Shown piece by piece: positions 16,315 to 24,532 of a stretch of DNA of 64,000 nucleotides. The first letter of the stretch is position 1, and the number at the start of each line of letters is the position of its first letter. A program made the position numbers and the translations under genes. This stretch comes from Kitasatospora terrestris (GTDB lineage Bacteria > Actinomycetota > Actinomycetes > Streptomycetales > Streptomycetaceae): the NCBI RefSeq assembly GCF_039542905.1, contig NZ_BAABIS010000001.1, positions 8,308,001 to 8,372,000 on the forward strand, in the 5' to 3' direction. The notes beneath the pieces are model-generated. The model did not search any database and was not told the DNA's origin. It worked only from the letters and a program-made list of their open reading frames with translations.

Positions 16315-17664
16315 TCAGGCGGCCGCGCGGGGCCAGGTGCGGTGGTGGGGGTCGATGACGTAGTGGTGGTCGTGGTGCCAGCCGCCGGCGGTGGCGGGGC
16401 GGGCGTCGGCGAGGTGCGGGTGGCCGGCGGGCAGGTCGGTGTGGACGTGGTCGAGCCGGTCGGGGTCGTGGGCGGGCCACAGGGCGGTGGCGGCGACGGT
16501 CGCGGTCAGGGCGAGGACGCCGAGGAGTGCGGCGGTCGCCGGCAGTCCGAGGGCGGCGGCGAGCAGTCCGGCGAGCGGGTAGGTGAGCAGCCAGCAGCCG
16601 TGCGAGAGGGAGAACTGGGCGGCGAAGGCGGCGGCGAGGTCGCCGTCGTCCGCGGAGCGGCGGACCACCCGTCCGCCCGGGGTGAGGACGGCGGAGCTCG
16701 CGGCGCCGATCAGGGCCCAGGCGGCGAGCAGCCCGGTCCAGGTCCAGGCGGTGGCGGCGGCGGTGGTGAGGGCCGCCGCGGCGGCGAGGACGGCGGGCAG
16801 GGCGAACCCGGCGGGGAGCATCACCGCCCGGTCGCCGTGCCGGTCGAGGACCCGGGGCAGCAGCAGCGCGGCGGCCATCGATCCGGCCCCGTACGCGCCG
16901 AGGGCGAGGGTGACGGCGGCCGGGCCGCGGTGGAAGTGGTCGCGGACGACGACCACGGTGTCGACGAAGACGAGCGCGCCGGCGGCGGCCACCGCCAGGT
17001 CGAGGGCGAGCAGCGCGCGCAGCCGGGGCGTCGCCCGGAAGAGCCGGGAGCCGGCCGCCGTGCGCGCGTACGGGGCGCGGCGGCCGGCGGCCGCGACCCG
17101 GGGAAGGACGGTGCCCGCGACCAGCAGCGCCGAGGCGAGGAAGCCGGCCGAGGTGCCGGCGAAGAGCGCGTGGTACGGGACGAGGGTGAGGGCGAGTGCG
17201 GCGAGCGCCGGGCTGAACAGGCTCTCCAGGTCGTAGGCGAGCCGGGAGAGCGAGAGGGCGGCGGTGTAGTCGCGTTCGGCGGGCAGCAGCCGGGGGATCG
17301 TCGCCTGGAAGGTCGGGGTGAAGGCGGCGGAGGCGGCCTGGAGGAGGAAGACGGCCAGGTAGACCTGCCAGATCCGGTCGACGAACGGCAGGGTGAGCGC
17401 GACGCCGGCGCGGACCAGGTCCAGTCCGGCGAGCAGGGCGCGGCGAGGCAGCCGGTCCGCGAACGCGCCGGCCAGTGGGGCGACGGTCACGTACGCGACC
17501 ATCTTGATCGCCAGGGCGGTGCCCAGCACGGTCGACGCGTCGCGGCCGGCGAGGTCGTACGCGAGCAGGCCGAGGGCGACGGTGGCCAGACCGGTGCCGG
17601 CGAGGGCCACCACCTGGGCGGTGAACAGGCGGCGGTACGCCCGGACGCGCAGAACGGAGAGCAC
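16315..17664 (-). CDS. MFS efflux transporter with His-rich C-terminus
   Basis: About 449 residues with 12 predicted membrane helices, starting VLSVLRVRAYRRLFTAQVV, followed by GTGLATVALGLLAYDLAG. The last 50 residues are unusually rich in His (HDPDRLDHVHTDLPAGHPH and GWHHDHHYVIDPHH), which suggests binding of a transition metal. It lies 101 bases after an ArsR-type repressor gene with an inverted repeat between them. A GTG at 17700 is also in frame, but it would put the operator across the coding start, so I prefer the GTG at 17664. Likely role: efflux of a metal ion such as nickel or cobalt, or a drug; the ion is inference. Confidence 0.8.
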   Translation of the reverse strand: MLSVLRVRAYRRLFTAQVVALAGTGLATVALGLLAYDLAGRDASTVLGTALAIKMVAYVTVAPLAGAFADRLPRRALLAGLDLVRAGVALTLPFVDRIWQVYLAVFLLQAASAAFTPTFQATIPRLLPAERDYTAALSLSRLAYDLESLFSPALAALALTLVPYHALFAGTSAGFLASALLVAGTVLPRVAAAGRRAPYARTAAGSRLFRATPRLRALLALDLAVAAAGALVFVDTVVVVRDHFHRGPAAVTLALGAYGAGSMAAALLLPRVLDRHGDRAVMLPAGFALPAVLAAAAALTTAAATAWTWTGLLAAWALIGAASSAVLTPGGRVVRRSADDGDLAAAFAAQFSLSHGCWLLTYPLAGLLAAALGLPATAALLGVLALTATVAATALWPAHDPDRLDHVHTDLPAGHPHLADARPATAGGWHHDHHYVIDPHHRTWPRAAA

Positions 17665-17681
17665 CCGGCCATCGTAGCCAT

Positions 17682-17703
17682 CATGTGCGTACCTGTGCAC
17701 ATG
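17682..17703. promoter_or_regulatory. Inverted-repeat operator for the ArsR-type repressor
   Basis: CATGTGC (17682-17688), an 8-bp spacer, then GCACATG (17697-17703) form a perfect 7-bp dyad just upstream of the MFS start. Imperfect dyads of this kind are the usual binding sites of ArsR/SmtB repressors. Confidence 0.55.
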
Positions 17704-17765
17704 TTGGTGCCGGCCCGGACGGGCGGACGGGCGTACCGGCGGCGCCGGCGCGCGTGCCCGCGGGC

Positions 17766-18137
17766 TCAGTCGTGGGGCGGCAGCGCGCCGATCTGGTGGT
17801 CGGCGACGCTCAGCGCCTCGGCGACCAGCCGGCGCAGGTGGCCGTGGCGGAGCGAGTAGACGACCCGGCGGCCGTCGCGGCGGGTGGCGACCAGCCCGGC
17901 CAGGCGCAGCTTCGCGAGGTGCTGGCTGACCGACGGCCGGGCGGCGCCGGTCGCGTCGGTGAGGGTGGAGACGTCGGCCTCCCCGGCCGCGAGGCGCTCC
18001 AGCAGCGCGAGCCGGGTCCGGTCGGCGAGCAGGGCCAGCACGCCGGCCGCGACCTCCAGCCGCTCGGCGCCCGACGGGTGCGCCGTCGGGTGCTGGTGCG
18101 CATCGTGCGCGGCTGCGAGGTCGGTGCGCTTGCTCAT
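17766..18137 (-). CDS. ArsR/SmtB-family metal-responsive repressor
   Basis: A 123-residue winged-helix repressor. The HTH region is STLTDATGAARPSVSQHLAKLRLAGLV, followed by the wing RRDGRRVVYSL. The C-terminal helix RHGHLRRLVAEALSVADHQIG aligns by eye with the alpha-5 metal site of NmtR/CzrA: two His replace Asp-x-His and one later His is kept, while another is replaced by Val. The N-terminus (DAHQHPTAHPSG) adds His residues. It is encoded just upstream of the MFS gene on the same strand and probably represses it and itself, releasing DNA when metal binds. Confidence 0.85.
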   Translation of the reverse strand: MSKRTDLAAAHDAHQHPTAHPSGAERLEVAAGVLALLADRTRLALLERLAAGEADVSTLTDATGAARPSVSQHLAKLRLAGLVATRRDGRRVVYSLRHGHLRRLVAEALSVADHQIGALPPHD

Positions 18138-18205
18138 CCGCTCATGGTAGGCCGCCGCCAGGGGCGGGAGCGCCCCGCCGGGTGCCCGGCGGGGGCAGGG
18201 GCGGA

Positions 18206-18934
18206 TCAGGCCAGCGACCCCGTGAGCGGGTCACGGGCCGTCAGGCAGTACGTGCCGCCCGCCGGGTCGCGCATCACGATCCAGTGGCTGTGCTCGGCGA
18301 CGAACTCCGCGCCCAGCCGCTCGTGCGCGGCCCGGGTCGCCCGACGGTCGGCGCACGCGAGGTCCAGGTGCGCCCCGGTCGGACGCGCCGCGTCGAGCCG
18401 GTGCAGCAGCAACCGGACCGGCAGCCCCGCCGGGCCCCGAACCACCGTGAACTCCGGCCGGGAGCCGGTCAGCACCTCCCAGCCGGTCAGGGCCGACCAG
18501 AACTCCACCTCCGCGGGGTACGCATCGGCCGGCAGGTCGATCGCGACCTGGTCCAGGCGTGAGCCGTCCGCCGGCTCCGGACGCCGGGACTCGCCCTGGA
18601 ACGGCACCGCGCAGAAGAGCATCCCGCCCGGCGAGCGGAGCACCGCCCACTCGCCGTGCTCCGCCACCACGTCCGCCCCCGCCTTCACCGCCAGGCCGAC
18701 CGTCTCCCGGACGTCGGCCACCGCCAGGTCCAGGTGCACCCCGCCCGGCCCGGCCGCCACCCCCTGCAGCTTCACCCACGGATCCCCGTCGGCCGGCAGC
18801 AGTGTCGCGAACTCCCCGCCGTCCCCGCGCCACGGGGACACCCCGGTCGCCCCGGTCACCGAGGCCCAGAACTCCGCGGCCCGCCCGACCACCTCGGACG
18901 GCCGGTCCACGAACGCGTACACCCACCGGATCAC
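18206..18934 (-). CDS. Two-domain VOC (glyoxalase-like) protein
   Basis: About 242 residues made of two vicinal-oxygen-chelate modules: the first starts IRWVYAFVDRP and the second LDQVAIDLPADAYPAEVEFW, each ending in an HGEWAVLRSPGG or HSHWIVMRDPAGG segment. Single-chain paired VOC proteins are common in actinomycetes and mostly uncharacterised (dioxygenase, isomerase or antibiotic-binding). I place the start at GTG 18934 because GGAGGAG lies just before it; GTG 18964 is also in frame. Confidence 0.82.
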   Translation of the reverse strand: MIRWVYAFVDRPSEVVGRAAEFWASVTGATGVSPWRGDGGEFATLLPADGDPWVKLQGVAAGPGGVHLDLAVADVRETVGLAVKAGADVVAEHGEWAVLRSPGGMLFCAVPFQGESRRPEPADGSRLDQVAIDLPADAYPAEVEFWSALTGWEVLTGSRPEFTVVRGPAGLPVRLLLHRLDAARPTGAHLDLACADRRATRAAHERLGAEFVAEHSHWIVMRDPAGGTYCLTARDPLTGSLA

Positions 18935-19014
18935 GGCCGGCTCCTCCCACTCGACTGCCGCCACCCTGCTGCCCGGACCCGTCCGGTGGCAATCCGAATA
19001 CGCGGCGGCCGTCG

Positions 19015-19101
19015 ACGGGCCGGGCGGGCCGGGCGGGGTTGGCGGGCCGGGCAGTCCTGGCGGGCCTGGCGGGCCGGGCGGGCCGGGAAGGGTTGGCGGG
19101 G
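19015..19101. repeat. Low-complexity GGCGGGCCG tract
   Basis: Irregular repeats of a 9-bp GGCGGGCCG-like unit fill the stretch between the lectin stop and the start side of the VOC gene. In one frame it would read as a Gly-Pro-rich collagen-like peptide, but no start or gene supports translation. Confidence 0.6.
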
Positions 19102-19103
19102 CG

Positions 19104-19583
19104 TCAGACGCGGGACAGGGTGATCGTCTCGTTGAAGACCACCCAGCGCTGGCCCGGGTCGGAGGCGTCGCAGGGCTTCACCGACACGTCCGGCTTGCCC
19201 CAGGTGTTGGCGAGGCAGTAGGACGGGGCCAGGGTGAGGACGATCTGCTCGCCGTTGAGGGTCCAGTACTGGCCCGGGTCGTTGGGGTTGCACGGCTTCA
19301 CCGAGGTCTCCGGCTTGCCCCAGGTGTTCGCCAGGCAGTAGGCGCGGGCGTCGGTGAGCGAGATCTGCTGGCCGCCGATCGTCCAGTGCTGGCCGGCGTC
19401 CTTGGCGTCGCACGGCTTGCTGGAGATGGCCGGGGTCTGCCAGGCGTTGGCGAGGCAGTAGAGGCCCGGGGTGCGGGCGGCGGAACGGGCGGTGTCGGCG
19501 GCCCCCGCGGGCCCGGCCGGCAGGAGCGAGGCGGTCAGCGCCAGGGCGGAGAGGGCGAGCGTCCTGCGGAGGGCGATGGCCAC
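19104..19583 (-). CDS. Small secreted ricin-type beta-trefoil protein
   Basis: A 159-residue secreted protein. The signal peptide (ALRRTLALSALALTASLL) ends near AGPAGA. The mature part is three tandem repeats of about 38 residues, each with YCLANTWGKP, a Lys-Pro-Cys pair and the QxW motif (GQHW, GQYW, GQRW). Three QxW repeats make one beta-trefoil, so this is probably a stand-alone carbohydrate-binding lectin with two cysteines per repeat. The repeats are nearly identical, which indicates recent duplication. No catalytic domain is attached. Confidence 0.8.
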   Translation of the reverse strand: MAIALRRTLALSALALTASLLPAGPAGAADTARSAARTPGLYCLANAWQTPAISSKPCDAKDAGQHWTIGGQQISLTDARAYCLANTWGKPETSVKPCNPNDPGQYWTLNGEQIVLTLAPSYCLANTWGKPDVSVKPCDASDPGQRWVVFNETITLSRV

Positions 19584-19730
19584 GGGTGTCCCAATCTCTC
19601 AGAAGATCGCATGGTTCGTCGGGCGGTCGCCGACCCGGTGTCAGGTCGTGTACGCCGCAGGGAGATTGGTAGCACCGATCGCAGGCGAACCAGCAATCCG
19701 CGGAGGGCCGCCCGGATGAACGGCTCCTCG

Positions 19731-20390
19731 TCAGTGCGTACTGGCGAACGCCGCCCGCGCGGCCCGGCGGTGGGTGTGGCGGATCAGTGACGCGACCAGG
19801 TTCGCCAGGGCGAGGGCGTCGGCCGGATCGTCCGCCGCGCGCTGCAGCCGGCGGACCGGGCCGACCTGGTCGAGGGTCACGCCGGCCGCCGCCAGCACGT
19901 ACTCCAGCGCGAGGAACGCGGCCCGGCCGTTGCCGTCCGCGAACGGATGGAAGAAGCACACGTCCAGGTAGGCCCGCGCGGCGCGAGCGGCCACCGGCAG
20001 GCCCGGATCGGCGGCCTGGGAGAGGCAGGCGTCGAAGCGCACCCGGGTGTCCGGGGCGATGCCGTACCGCTCCCGGCCCGCCTTGGCGAAGGCCGCGGTC
20101 GTCCGGAAAGCGGGGGCGTCCGCCGTGGCCAGGACGTGCCGCTGCCACGACGCCAGCCGGTCGAAGGTCAGCGGCACACCGGCCGAGGCGTCGGACCGGG
20201 CCCGCGCGAGGGCCGCGAGCAGCCCGTCGGCGCGGTCGGCGCCGTGCGCCCGGTCGAAGGTCCGGATGTCGTGCACCGCGCCGTCCCGCACCGGCAGGTG
20301 CACGGCCGCCGCCGGCGCGGCCGCCGGCGTCTCGTGCCAGCGCGCGGCCTCCCGGACGCCGAGCCAGCTGCGCAGGTGGTCCTCGGTCAC
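19731..20390 (-). CDS. Fic/Doc-family protein (AMP-transferase fold)
   Basis: A 219-residue protein with a full Fic motif HPFADGNGRAAF (consensus HPFx(D/E)GNGRxxR with Ala-Phe at the end) near residue 148. Fic proteins transfer AMP or other nucleotide parts to target proteins. No inhibitory (S/T)xxxE(G/N) helix is obvious in this chain. The GTG start at 20390 overlaps the stop of the upstream gene by four bases (GTGA), so the two are coupled. The upstream protein could carry regulation. Target unknown. Confidence 0.82.
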   Translation of the reverse strand: MTEDHLRSWLGVREAARWHETPAAAPAAAVHLPVRDGAVHDIRTFDRAHGADRADGLLAALARARSDASAGVPLTFDRLASWQRHVLATADAPAFRTTAAFAKAGRERYGIAPDTRVRFDACLSQAADPGLPVAARAARAYLDVCFFHPFADGNGRAAFLALEYVLAAAGVTLDQVGPVRRLQRAADDPADALALANLVASLIRHTHRRAARAAFASTH

Positions 20391-21223
20391 CACGCCGACC
20401 CGCCGTCCGACCGGGCGGCCAGCTGCTCGGCGACCTCGGCGACCAGCTCCCGGGAGGGCTGCGCCCAGCTGTGGAAGCGTCCGTCGATCGCCTCGGCGAC
20501 CATGAGGTCCGCCGCGTCCGGCGCGACACCCCAGCGGGTCAGGAACCAGCCGAGCACCTGCCGGCAGTGCCCGTACCAGGCGTCCCCGGCGCCCGTACGG
20601 TCGACCACCAGGTTCACCAGCTGCACGGTGGCGCGCTCCCAGGCGAGCGAACGCTGCCCGGCGGACCCGGAGTCGAGCTGATGGCGCTCGAAGCATTCGG
20701 CGAGCTCCTCGAGCCAGGACCGCCACTCGCACAGCGCGGCGGCGACGCGGGCCAGGGTGTCGTCCGGGGTGGTGATCGAGTCGCGGGGGCAGCACCAGGC
20801 GCCCACCGGTCCGCCACCGAGGTCGCCCTCGTCGCGGGCCCACCGCCACCCGAGGCTCCACGGCCCGTACCGCTCGACCAGGGCGCGGGTCATCGCCTCG
20901 GTCCACTCCCGCCCCTCGGCGTACGACCACGCGATCACCGCCCGGTCGGCGGCCCCGCCCGCCGGGCGGACCGGCACGGACCGGGCCGGCCCGAGCCCGG
21001 CGACCGCCACCGGCGCGGCCGCGGCGTCGAACGGGTGCCGTGCGGGATCGACGTCGGCCCAGCCGAGGACGTGCGGTGCGAGGTCGTAGGACACCCGGAG
21101 ACTCAACAGGCCCGCGCGGGTGGGCCGCAAGGCAATTTCGCCATCCGGAATCCAGTGTCCGGGCGGCAGCCCGAGCGGTGGGACGGCCGCTTCGACGGCT
21201 TTGCCACCGGACTCCTGACGCAC
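20387..21223 (-). CDS. Unknown protein coupled to Fic
   Basis: About 278 residues with no recognised domain. Conserved-looking parts are GHWIPDGEIALRPTRAGLLSLRVSYDL at the start and a helical C-terminal third containing AGDAWYGHCRQVLGWFLTRWG. Its stop overlaps the Fic start, and in such pairs the upstream protein can be an inhibitor or partner. The start is uncertain: I use GTG 21223 because the open frame further upstream runs under the opposite-strand gene at 21354. GTG 21253 is an alternative. Confidence 0.55.
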   Translation of the reverse strand: MRQESGGKAVEAAVPPLGLPPGHWIPDGEIALRPTRAGLLSLRVSYDLAPHVLGWADVDPARHPFDAAAAPVAVAGLGPARSVPVRPAGGAADRAVIAWSYAEGREWTEAMTRALVERYGPWSLGWRWARDEGDLGGGPVGAWCCPRDSITTPDDTLARVAAALCEWRSWLEELAECFERHQLDSGSAGQRSLAWERATVQLVNLVVDRTGAGDAWYGHCRQVLGWFLTRWGVAPDAADLMVAEAIDGRFHSWAQPSRELVAEVAEQLAARSDGGSAW

Positions 21224-21353
21224 ACTCGGGAATAGCCGACCGCCAGGGTGCACGCCGTCGTCGAGGGCCGGCTCGCCGCGCTGCTGCCGGGCGCGGGGTA
21301 AGCGGGGGTGGTCGTCGCTTGCGTTCCGGCCGGGGCGGGGGCACCATCGGCCG

Positions 21354-21659
21354 ATGGTCGAGTTTCCGAAGGACGCCACCCGGCACTCCGCCCCGCCGGC
21401 CGGACCCGTCGTGCCGGTCGGCCGTCGCGCCCGGGCCGCGGCGGAGGCCGCCGAGGTCGAGCGGGCCCTGGCCGAGCTCGAACCGCTGTGGACCACGGAG
21501 CGCGACCACTGGCAGCTGGTGGAGGCCGGCAGCGGCCACCTGCCCCGCCGCCGGGAGGAGCCGCAGACCGTCCTGATGGTCTGTCACGAGGAGGTGGCCC
21601 GGCGGCTCACCGCCGCGATGCTCGCGGCCGGTGTGGAGGTCGTCCCGGAGCAGGCCTGA
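21354..21659 (+). CDS. Small hypothetical protein
   Basis: A 101-residue acidic, helical protein (VGRRARAAAEAAEVERALAELEPLW, then RDHWQLVEAGSGHLPRRREE) with codon bias matching its neighbours. No domain recognised. It resembles small hypothetical proteins of streptomycetes. It is convergent with the VOC gene that follows. Confidence 0.6.
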   Translation: MVEFPKDATRHSAPPAGPVVPVGRRARAAAEAAEVERALAELEPLWTTERDHWQLVEAGSGHLPRRREEPQTVLMVCHEEVARRLTAAMLAAGVEVVPEQA

Positions 21660-21681
21660 GCCCGGCGCCGGGGGAGTGGGG

Positions 21682-22035
21682 TCAGGCGGGCTGCCAGAGT
21701 TCGATCCGGCGGCCCTCCGGGTCGGTGACCCAGCCGAAGCGGCCGACGCCCGCCATGTCCTGGGTCTCCCCGGCCACGTCCGCGCCCCTGGCCCGCAGCT
21801 GGGCGAGCATCGCGTCCAGGTCGCGGACCCGGAAGTTGAGCATGGTCTGCTGGGCGGGCGCGCCGAAGTGGCCGGTGTCCGCCTCGAAGGCCGCGAAGAC
21901 GGTCGGGCCGGCCTCCTGGCCCCAGAGGCCGTGTTCGTCGAGGTCCAGCCCCAGACAGTCGCGGTACCACGCGGTCAGGGCCGCGGGGTCGGCCGCCCGC
22001 ACGAAGTACCCGCCGATTCCCAGCACACGTTCCAT
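21682..22035 (-). CDS. Single-domain VOC (glyoxalase/bleomycin-resistance-like) protein
   Basis: A 117-residue VOC protein: ERVLGIGGYFVRAADPAALTAWYRDCLGL at the start and GRFGWVTDPEGRRIELW at the end, the latter with the metal-ligand Glu. ATG 22035 gives the usual start; the 13 residues possible upstream (MTHPPSADWQDGR) are not typical. Probably a homodimeric metal-binding enzyme or ligand-binding protein of unknown substrate. Confidence 0.85.
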   Translation of the reverse strand: MERVLGIGGYFVRAADPAALTAWYRDCLGLDLDEHGLWGQEAGPTVFAAFEADTGHFGAPAQQTMLNFRVRDLDAMLAQLRARGADVAGETQDMAGVGRFGWVTDPEGRRIELWQPA

Positions 22036-22103
22036 GCGGCCATCCTGCCAGTCGGCCGACGGCGGGTGCGTCACCCGGGCCGCCCGGCCCGGGTGACGGG
22101 GGG

Positions 22104-23045
22104 TCAGAGCGGGATGACGGCCCCGCGCTCGTTGGCGGCGATCGCCTCGCGGAGGCCGTTGACGAAGAAGTTCCAGTAGCGCGCGGTGGTGGCGTCGGCG
22201 GCGCCGTCCTTGGCCTTGCCGTAGCTGCGGCGGCGGCCGGTGATGCTGGAGAAGTCGCCGAACATCGCGCTGCGCATGCTGGTGGTCATCTCCAGCTGGA
22301 CGCCGCCGCGGGTGTAGGTGCGGTTGCAGATGTTGTCCGGCTCGTTGCCGTTGACGTCCTCGTCGACGCCCGCGGTTCCGATGTTCAGGGCGACGTCGGC
22401 CTCGGTGAGGCCGACGGCGTTCCGGTACTGCACCAGCGTGTCGTGGACGCGTTGCATGAACACCGTGTCCGCCCCGCCGATCAGGACCTGCTTGGCCGGG
22501 CCCTTGCTCGGCGGCAGGTCGCTGCGGCCGTGGAGGGAGACGGCGTAGGCGCTGCCGCCGACGATCGCGAGGGCGGCCGGGTCGTCGCAGTGGGTGGAGG
22601 TGATGTGCAGGGCGTCGTGGAAGCCGGTGCGGAGGGCCTCGAACATCCAGTAGTCGTACTGCGGCGTGCCCGCGACGGCCGTCGCGTCCTCCGGCCGGTA
22701 GCCGGCGACGGCCAGGCAGAGCTCGCTGGTGCCCGGCTCGATGCAGCCGCCGTGCGGCGCGATCACGGCGGTGGCCGGGAAGGTGCTGAGGGCGCCCGGC
22801 TGGGCGACCCCGCCGCTCCGGTGGTAGCGGCGGGCCCAGTGGTCGCCCTCGGTGTACAGGGTGTTGCGGTACAGGCCGGTGTTGGTGCAGAAGGCGTCGG
22901 TGCCGGCGCAGGCCGGGGTGGGAACGCCGGCGGCGGCCGCGGTGGTGCCGCGCCCGCCGAGATCGCCGGCGAACGGCACGGTGGCCGCCGCGGCGGCGAA
23001 CGCGGTCAGCACGGTACGGCGTGAGGGTATGTTCATGATCGACAT
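22104..23045 (-). CDS. Secreted poly-gamma-glutamate hydrolase family protein
   Basis: A 313-residue exported protein. The N-terminus has a twin-arginine signal (PSRRTVLTAFAAAAA). The zinc-peptidase-like core shows APHGGCIEPGTSE (His and Glu ligands), THCDDPAALAIV and SLHGR, matching the family (PF05908) first seen in phage poly-gamma-glutamate hydrolases. It may cleave gamma-linked glutamate polymers outside the cell. Family naming is from remembered motifs; the substrate is not proven. Confidence 0.82.
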   Translation of the reverse strand: MSIMNIPSRRTVLTAFAAAAATVPFAGDLGGRGTTAAAAGVPTPACAGTDAFCTNTGLYRNTLYTEGDHWARRYHRSGGVAQPGALSTFPATAVIAPHGGCIEPGTSELCLAVAGYRPEDATAVAGTPQYDYWMFEALRTGFHDALHITSTHCDDPAALAIVGGSAYAVSLHGRSDLPPSKGPAKQVLIGGADTVFMQRVHDTLVQYRNAVGLTEADVALNIGTAGVDEDVNGNEPDNICNRTYTRGGVQLEMTTSMRSAMFGDFSSITGRRRSYGKAKDGAADATTARYWNFFVNGLREAIAANERGAVIPL

Positions 23046-23076
23046 TCTCGCCCCGTCCGGACGCCCCGCCGGCCGT

Positions 23077-23757
23077 TCAGCCGCCCGCGAACACCGTGCC
23101 CGCCGCGAAGGCGGTGACGGCCCGGTGGAAGTCGTCCGGGGCCGAGAGGTTGGGGAAGTGGTCGGCGTCGGGGAGGTCGATCCGCCGGGCGTCGGGGAGG
23201 CCGCGGGTGAGGCGGTCGGCGCAGCGGTGGGTGAAGGCGGTGTCGTGGCCGCCGATCAGGACCAGGGCGGGCGCGGTGATCCGGTCGAGGTGTTCGATGC
23301 CGGGCTCGGCGGCGGGCAGGGGCTCGACGTCCCAGCCGGTGAGGAAGCCGAGCGAGTCGGCGTACAGCCGTTCCAGCAGGGCGCGGTGGGCGGGTGCGGC
23401 GCGCGGTGCCCAGACGTCGAGGTCGTGGCGGACGGCGGCGTCGGTGTCGCCGCGTTCGACGGCGGCGGTGCGCGGCGCGAGGGCGGCGCGCAGGGCGTCG
23501 AACGCGGCCTGCTCCCCGGTGTCGGGGTCGGGGAGCAGGAGGGCGCACCCGGCCAGGACCAGTCCGGCGACCCGGTCGGGGTGGGCGAGGGCGAAGTCGA
23601 GGGCCTTGCGGCCGCCGTCCGAGGACCCGACCAGGACCGGGCATTCGACGTCCAGTGCGTCCAGGACGGTGAGCAGGTCGTCCGTGTGCGACCAGGGCTG
23701 CTTCGGGGCGGGCCCGTCGTGCTGGACCCCATGCTGTTCCCCCCGCAGATCGAGCCA
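23077..23757 (-). pseudogene. 5'-truncated alpha/beta hydrolase
   Basis: One minus-strand frame is open for about 227 codons and clearly encodes an alpha/beta hydrolase: DLRGEQHGVQHDGPAPKQPW, nucleophile elbow VLVGSSDGGRKALDF, and the catalytic-His region DLPDADHFPNLSAPDDFH near the end. It contains no ATG at all, and a TGA (23758-23760) sits immediately upstream of the first recognisable segment. The first 50-60 residues with the oxyanion-hole strand are missing. DNA upstream is the promoter of ppiA on the other strand, so the gene has lost its 5' end. Confidence 0.75.
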
Positions 23758-23849
23758 TCATGTGACGTGTGAAATGACCATATGCCATGTTCGGCCCGGT
23801 GGGGGTGGGGATGGCAACGCAGCGTGCGCGGGCGTGACATGATCCTCGT

Positions 23850-24347
23850 ATGGCTTCCAATGTGTTTTTCGACATCACCATCAACGACGAGCCGGCCGGT
23901 CGGATCGTCTTCAAGCTCTACGACGACGTGGTCCCGAAGACCGCGCGCAACTTCCGCGAGCTGGCCACCGGCGAGCACGGCTTCGGCTACAAGGGCTCCG
24001 GCTTCCACCGGGTCATCCCCGAGTTCATGCTGCAGGGCGGTGACTTCACCCGCGGCGACGGCACCGGCGGCAAGAGCATCTACGGCGAGAAGTTCGAGGA
24101 CGAGAACTTCCAGCTGAAGCACACCCGCGCGGGCCTGCTGTCGATGGCCAACGCCGGCCGCAACACCAACGGCTCGCAGTTCTTCATCACCACCATCGTG
24201 ACCAACTGGCTCGACGGCAAGCACGTCGTCTTCGGCGAGGTCGTCGAGGGCATGGACGTCGTCAAGACCATCGAGGGCCTTGGCTCGCAGAGCGGCCGCA
24301 CCTCGGCGAAGATCGTCATCGCCGACTCCGGCGTCGTCGCCGAGTGA
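23850..24347 (+). CDS. ppiA: Peptidyl-prolyl cis-trans isomerase, cyclophilin type
   Basis: A 165-residue cytoplasmic cyclophilin that speeds proline isomerisation during folding. The active-site signature is complete: FHRVIPEFMLQGGDFTRGDGTGG, then SMANAGRNTNGSQFFI and WLDGKHVVFGEV. There is no signal peptide. No Shine-Dalgarno is seen; a CATGAT -10-like element ends 6 bases before the ATG, so the transcript may be leaderless or nearly so. Confidence 0.93.
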   Translation: MASNVFFDITINDEPAGRIVFKLYDDVVPKTARNFRELATGEHGFGYKGSGFHRVIPEFMLQGGDFTRGDGTGGKSIYGEKFEDENFQLKHTRAGLLSMANAGRNTNGSQFFITTIVTNWLDGKHVVFGEVVEGMDVVKTIEGLGSQSGRTSAKIVIADSGVVAE

Positions 24348-24372
24348 CGCCCTGACATCCTCCTGGATGTGA

Positions 24373-24399
24373 CGGCCGGGCCGCCCAGCGGCCCGGCCG
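24373..24399. terminator. Terminator after ppiA
   Basis: Perfect 11-bp stem CGGCCGGGCCG / CGGCCCGGCCG with a 5-nt loop, 25 bases after the ppiA stop. Confidence 0.75.
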
Positions 24400-24532
24400 C
24401 ACCTGTTCCTGGGGACGGCGCGCCGTGCCCGGCGCGGGATCCCCGGCGGTCGGCCGGCGCTGCGGCATGCTGGCAGCACCGCCGCCGGCCACGGAGCAGG
24501 CGGGACCATCCGGAGCCCGAGGAGCCCGCCGC

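Noticed and set aside
19015..19101. Collagen-like Gly-Pro protein
   Set aside because: The reading exists only as low-complexity DNA with no start, ribosome site or conserved extension.
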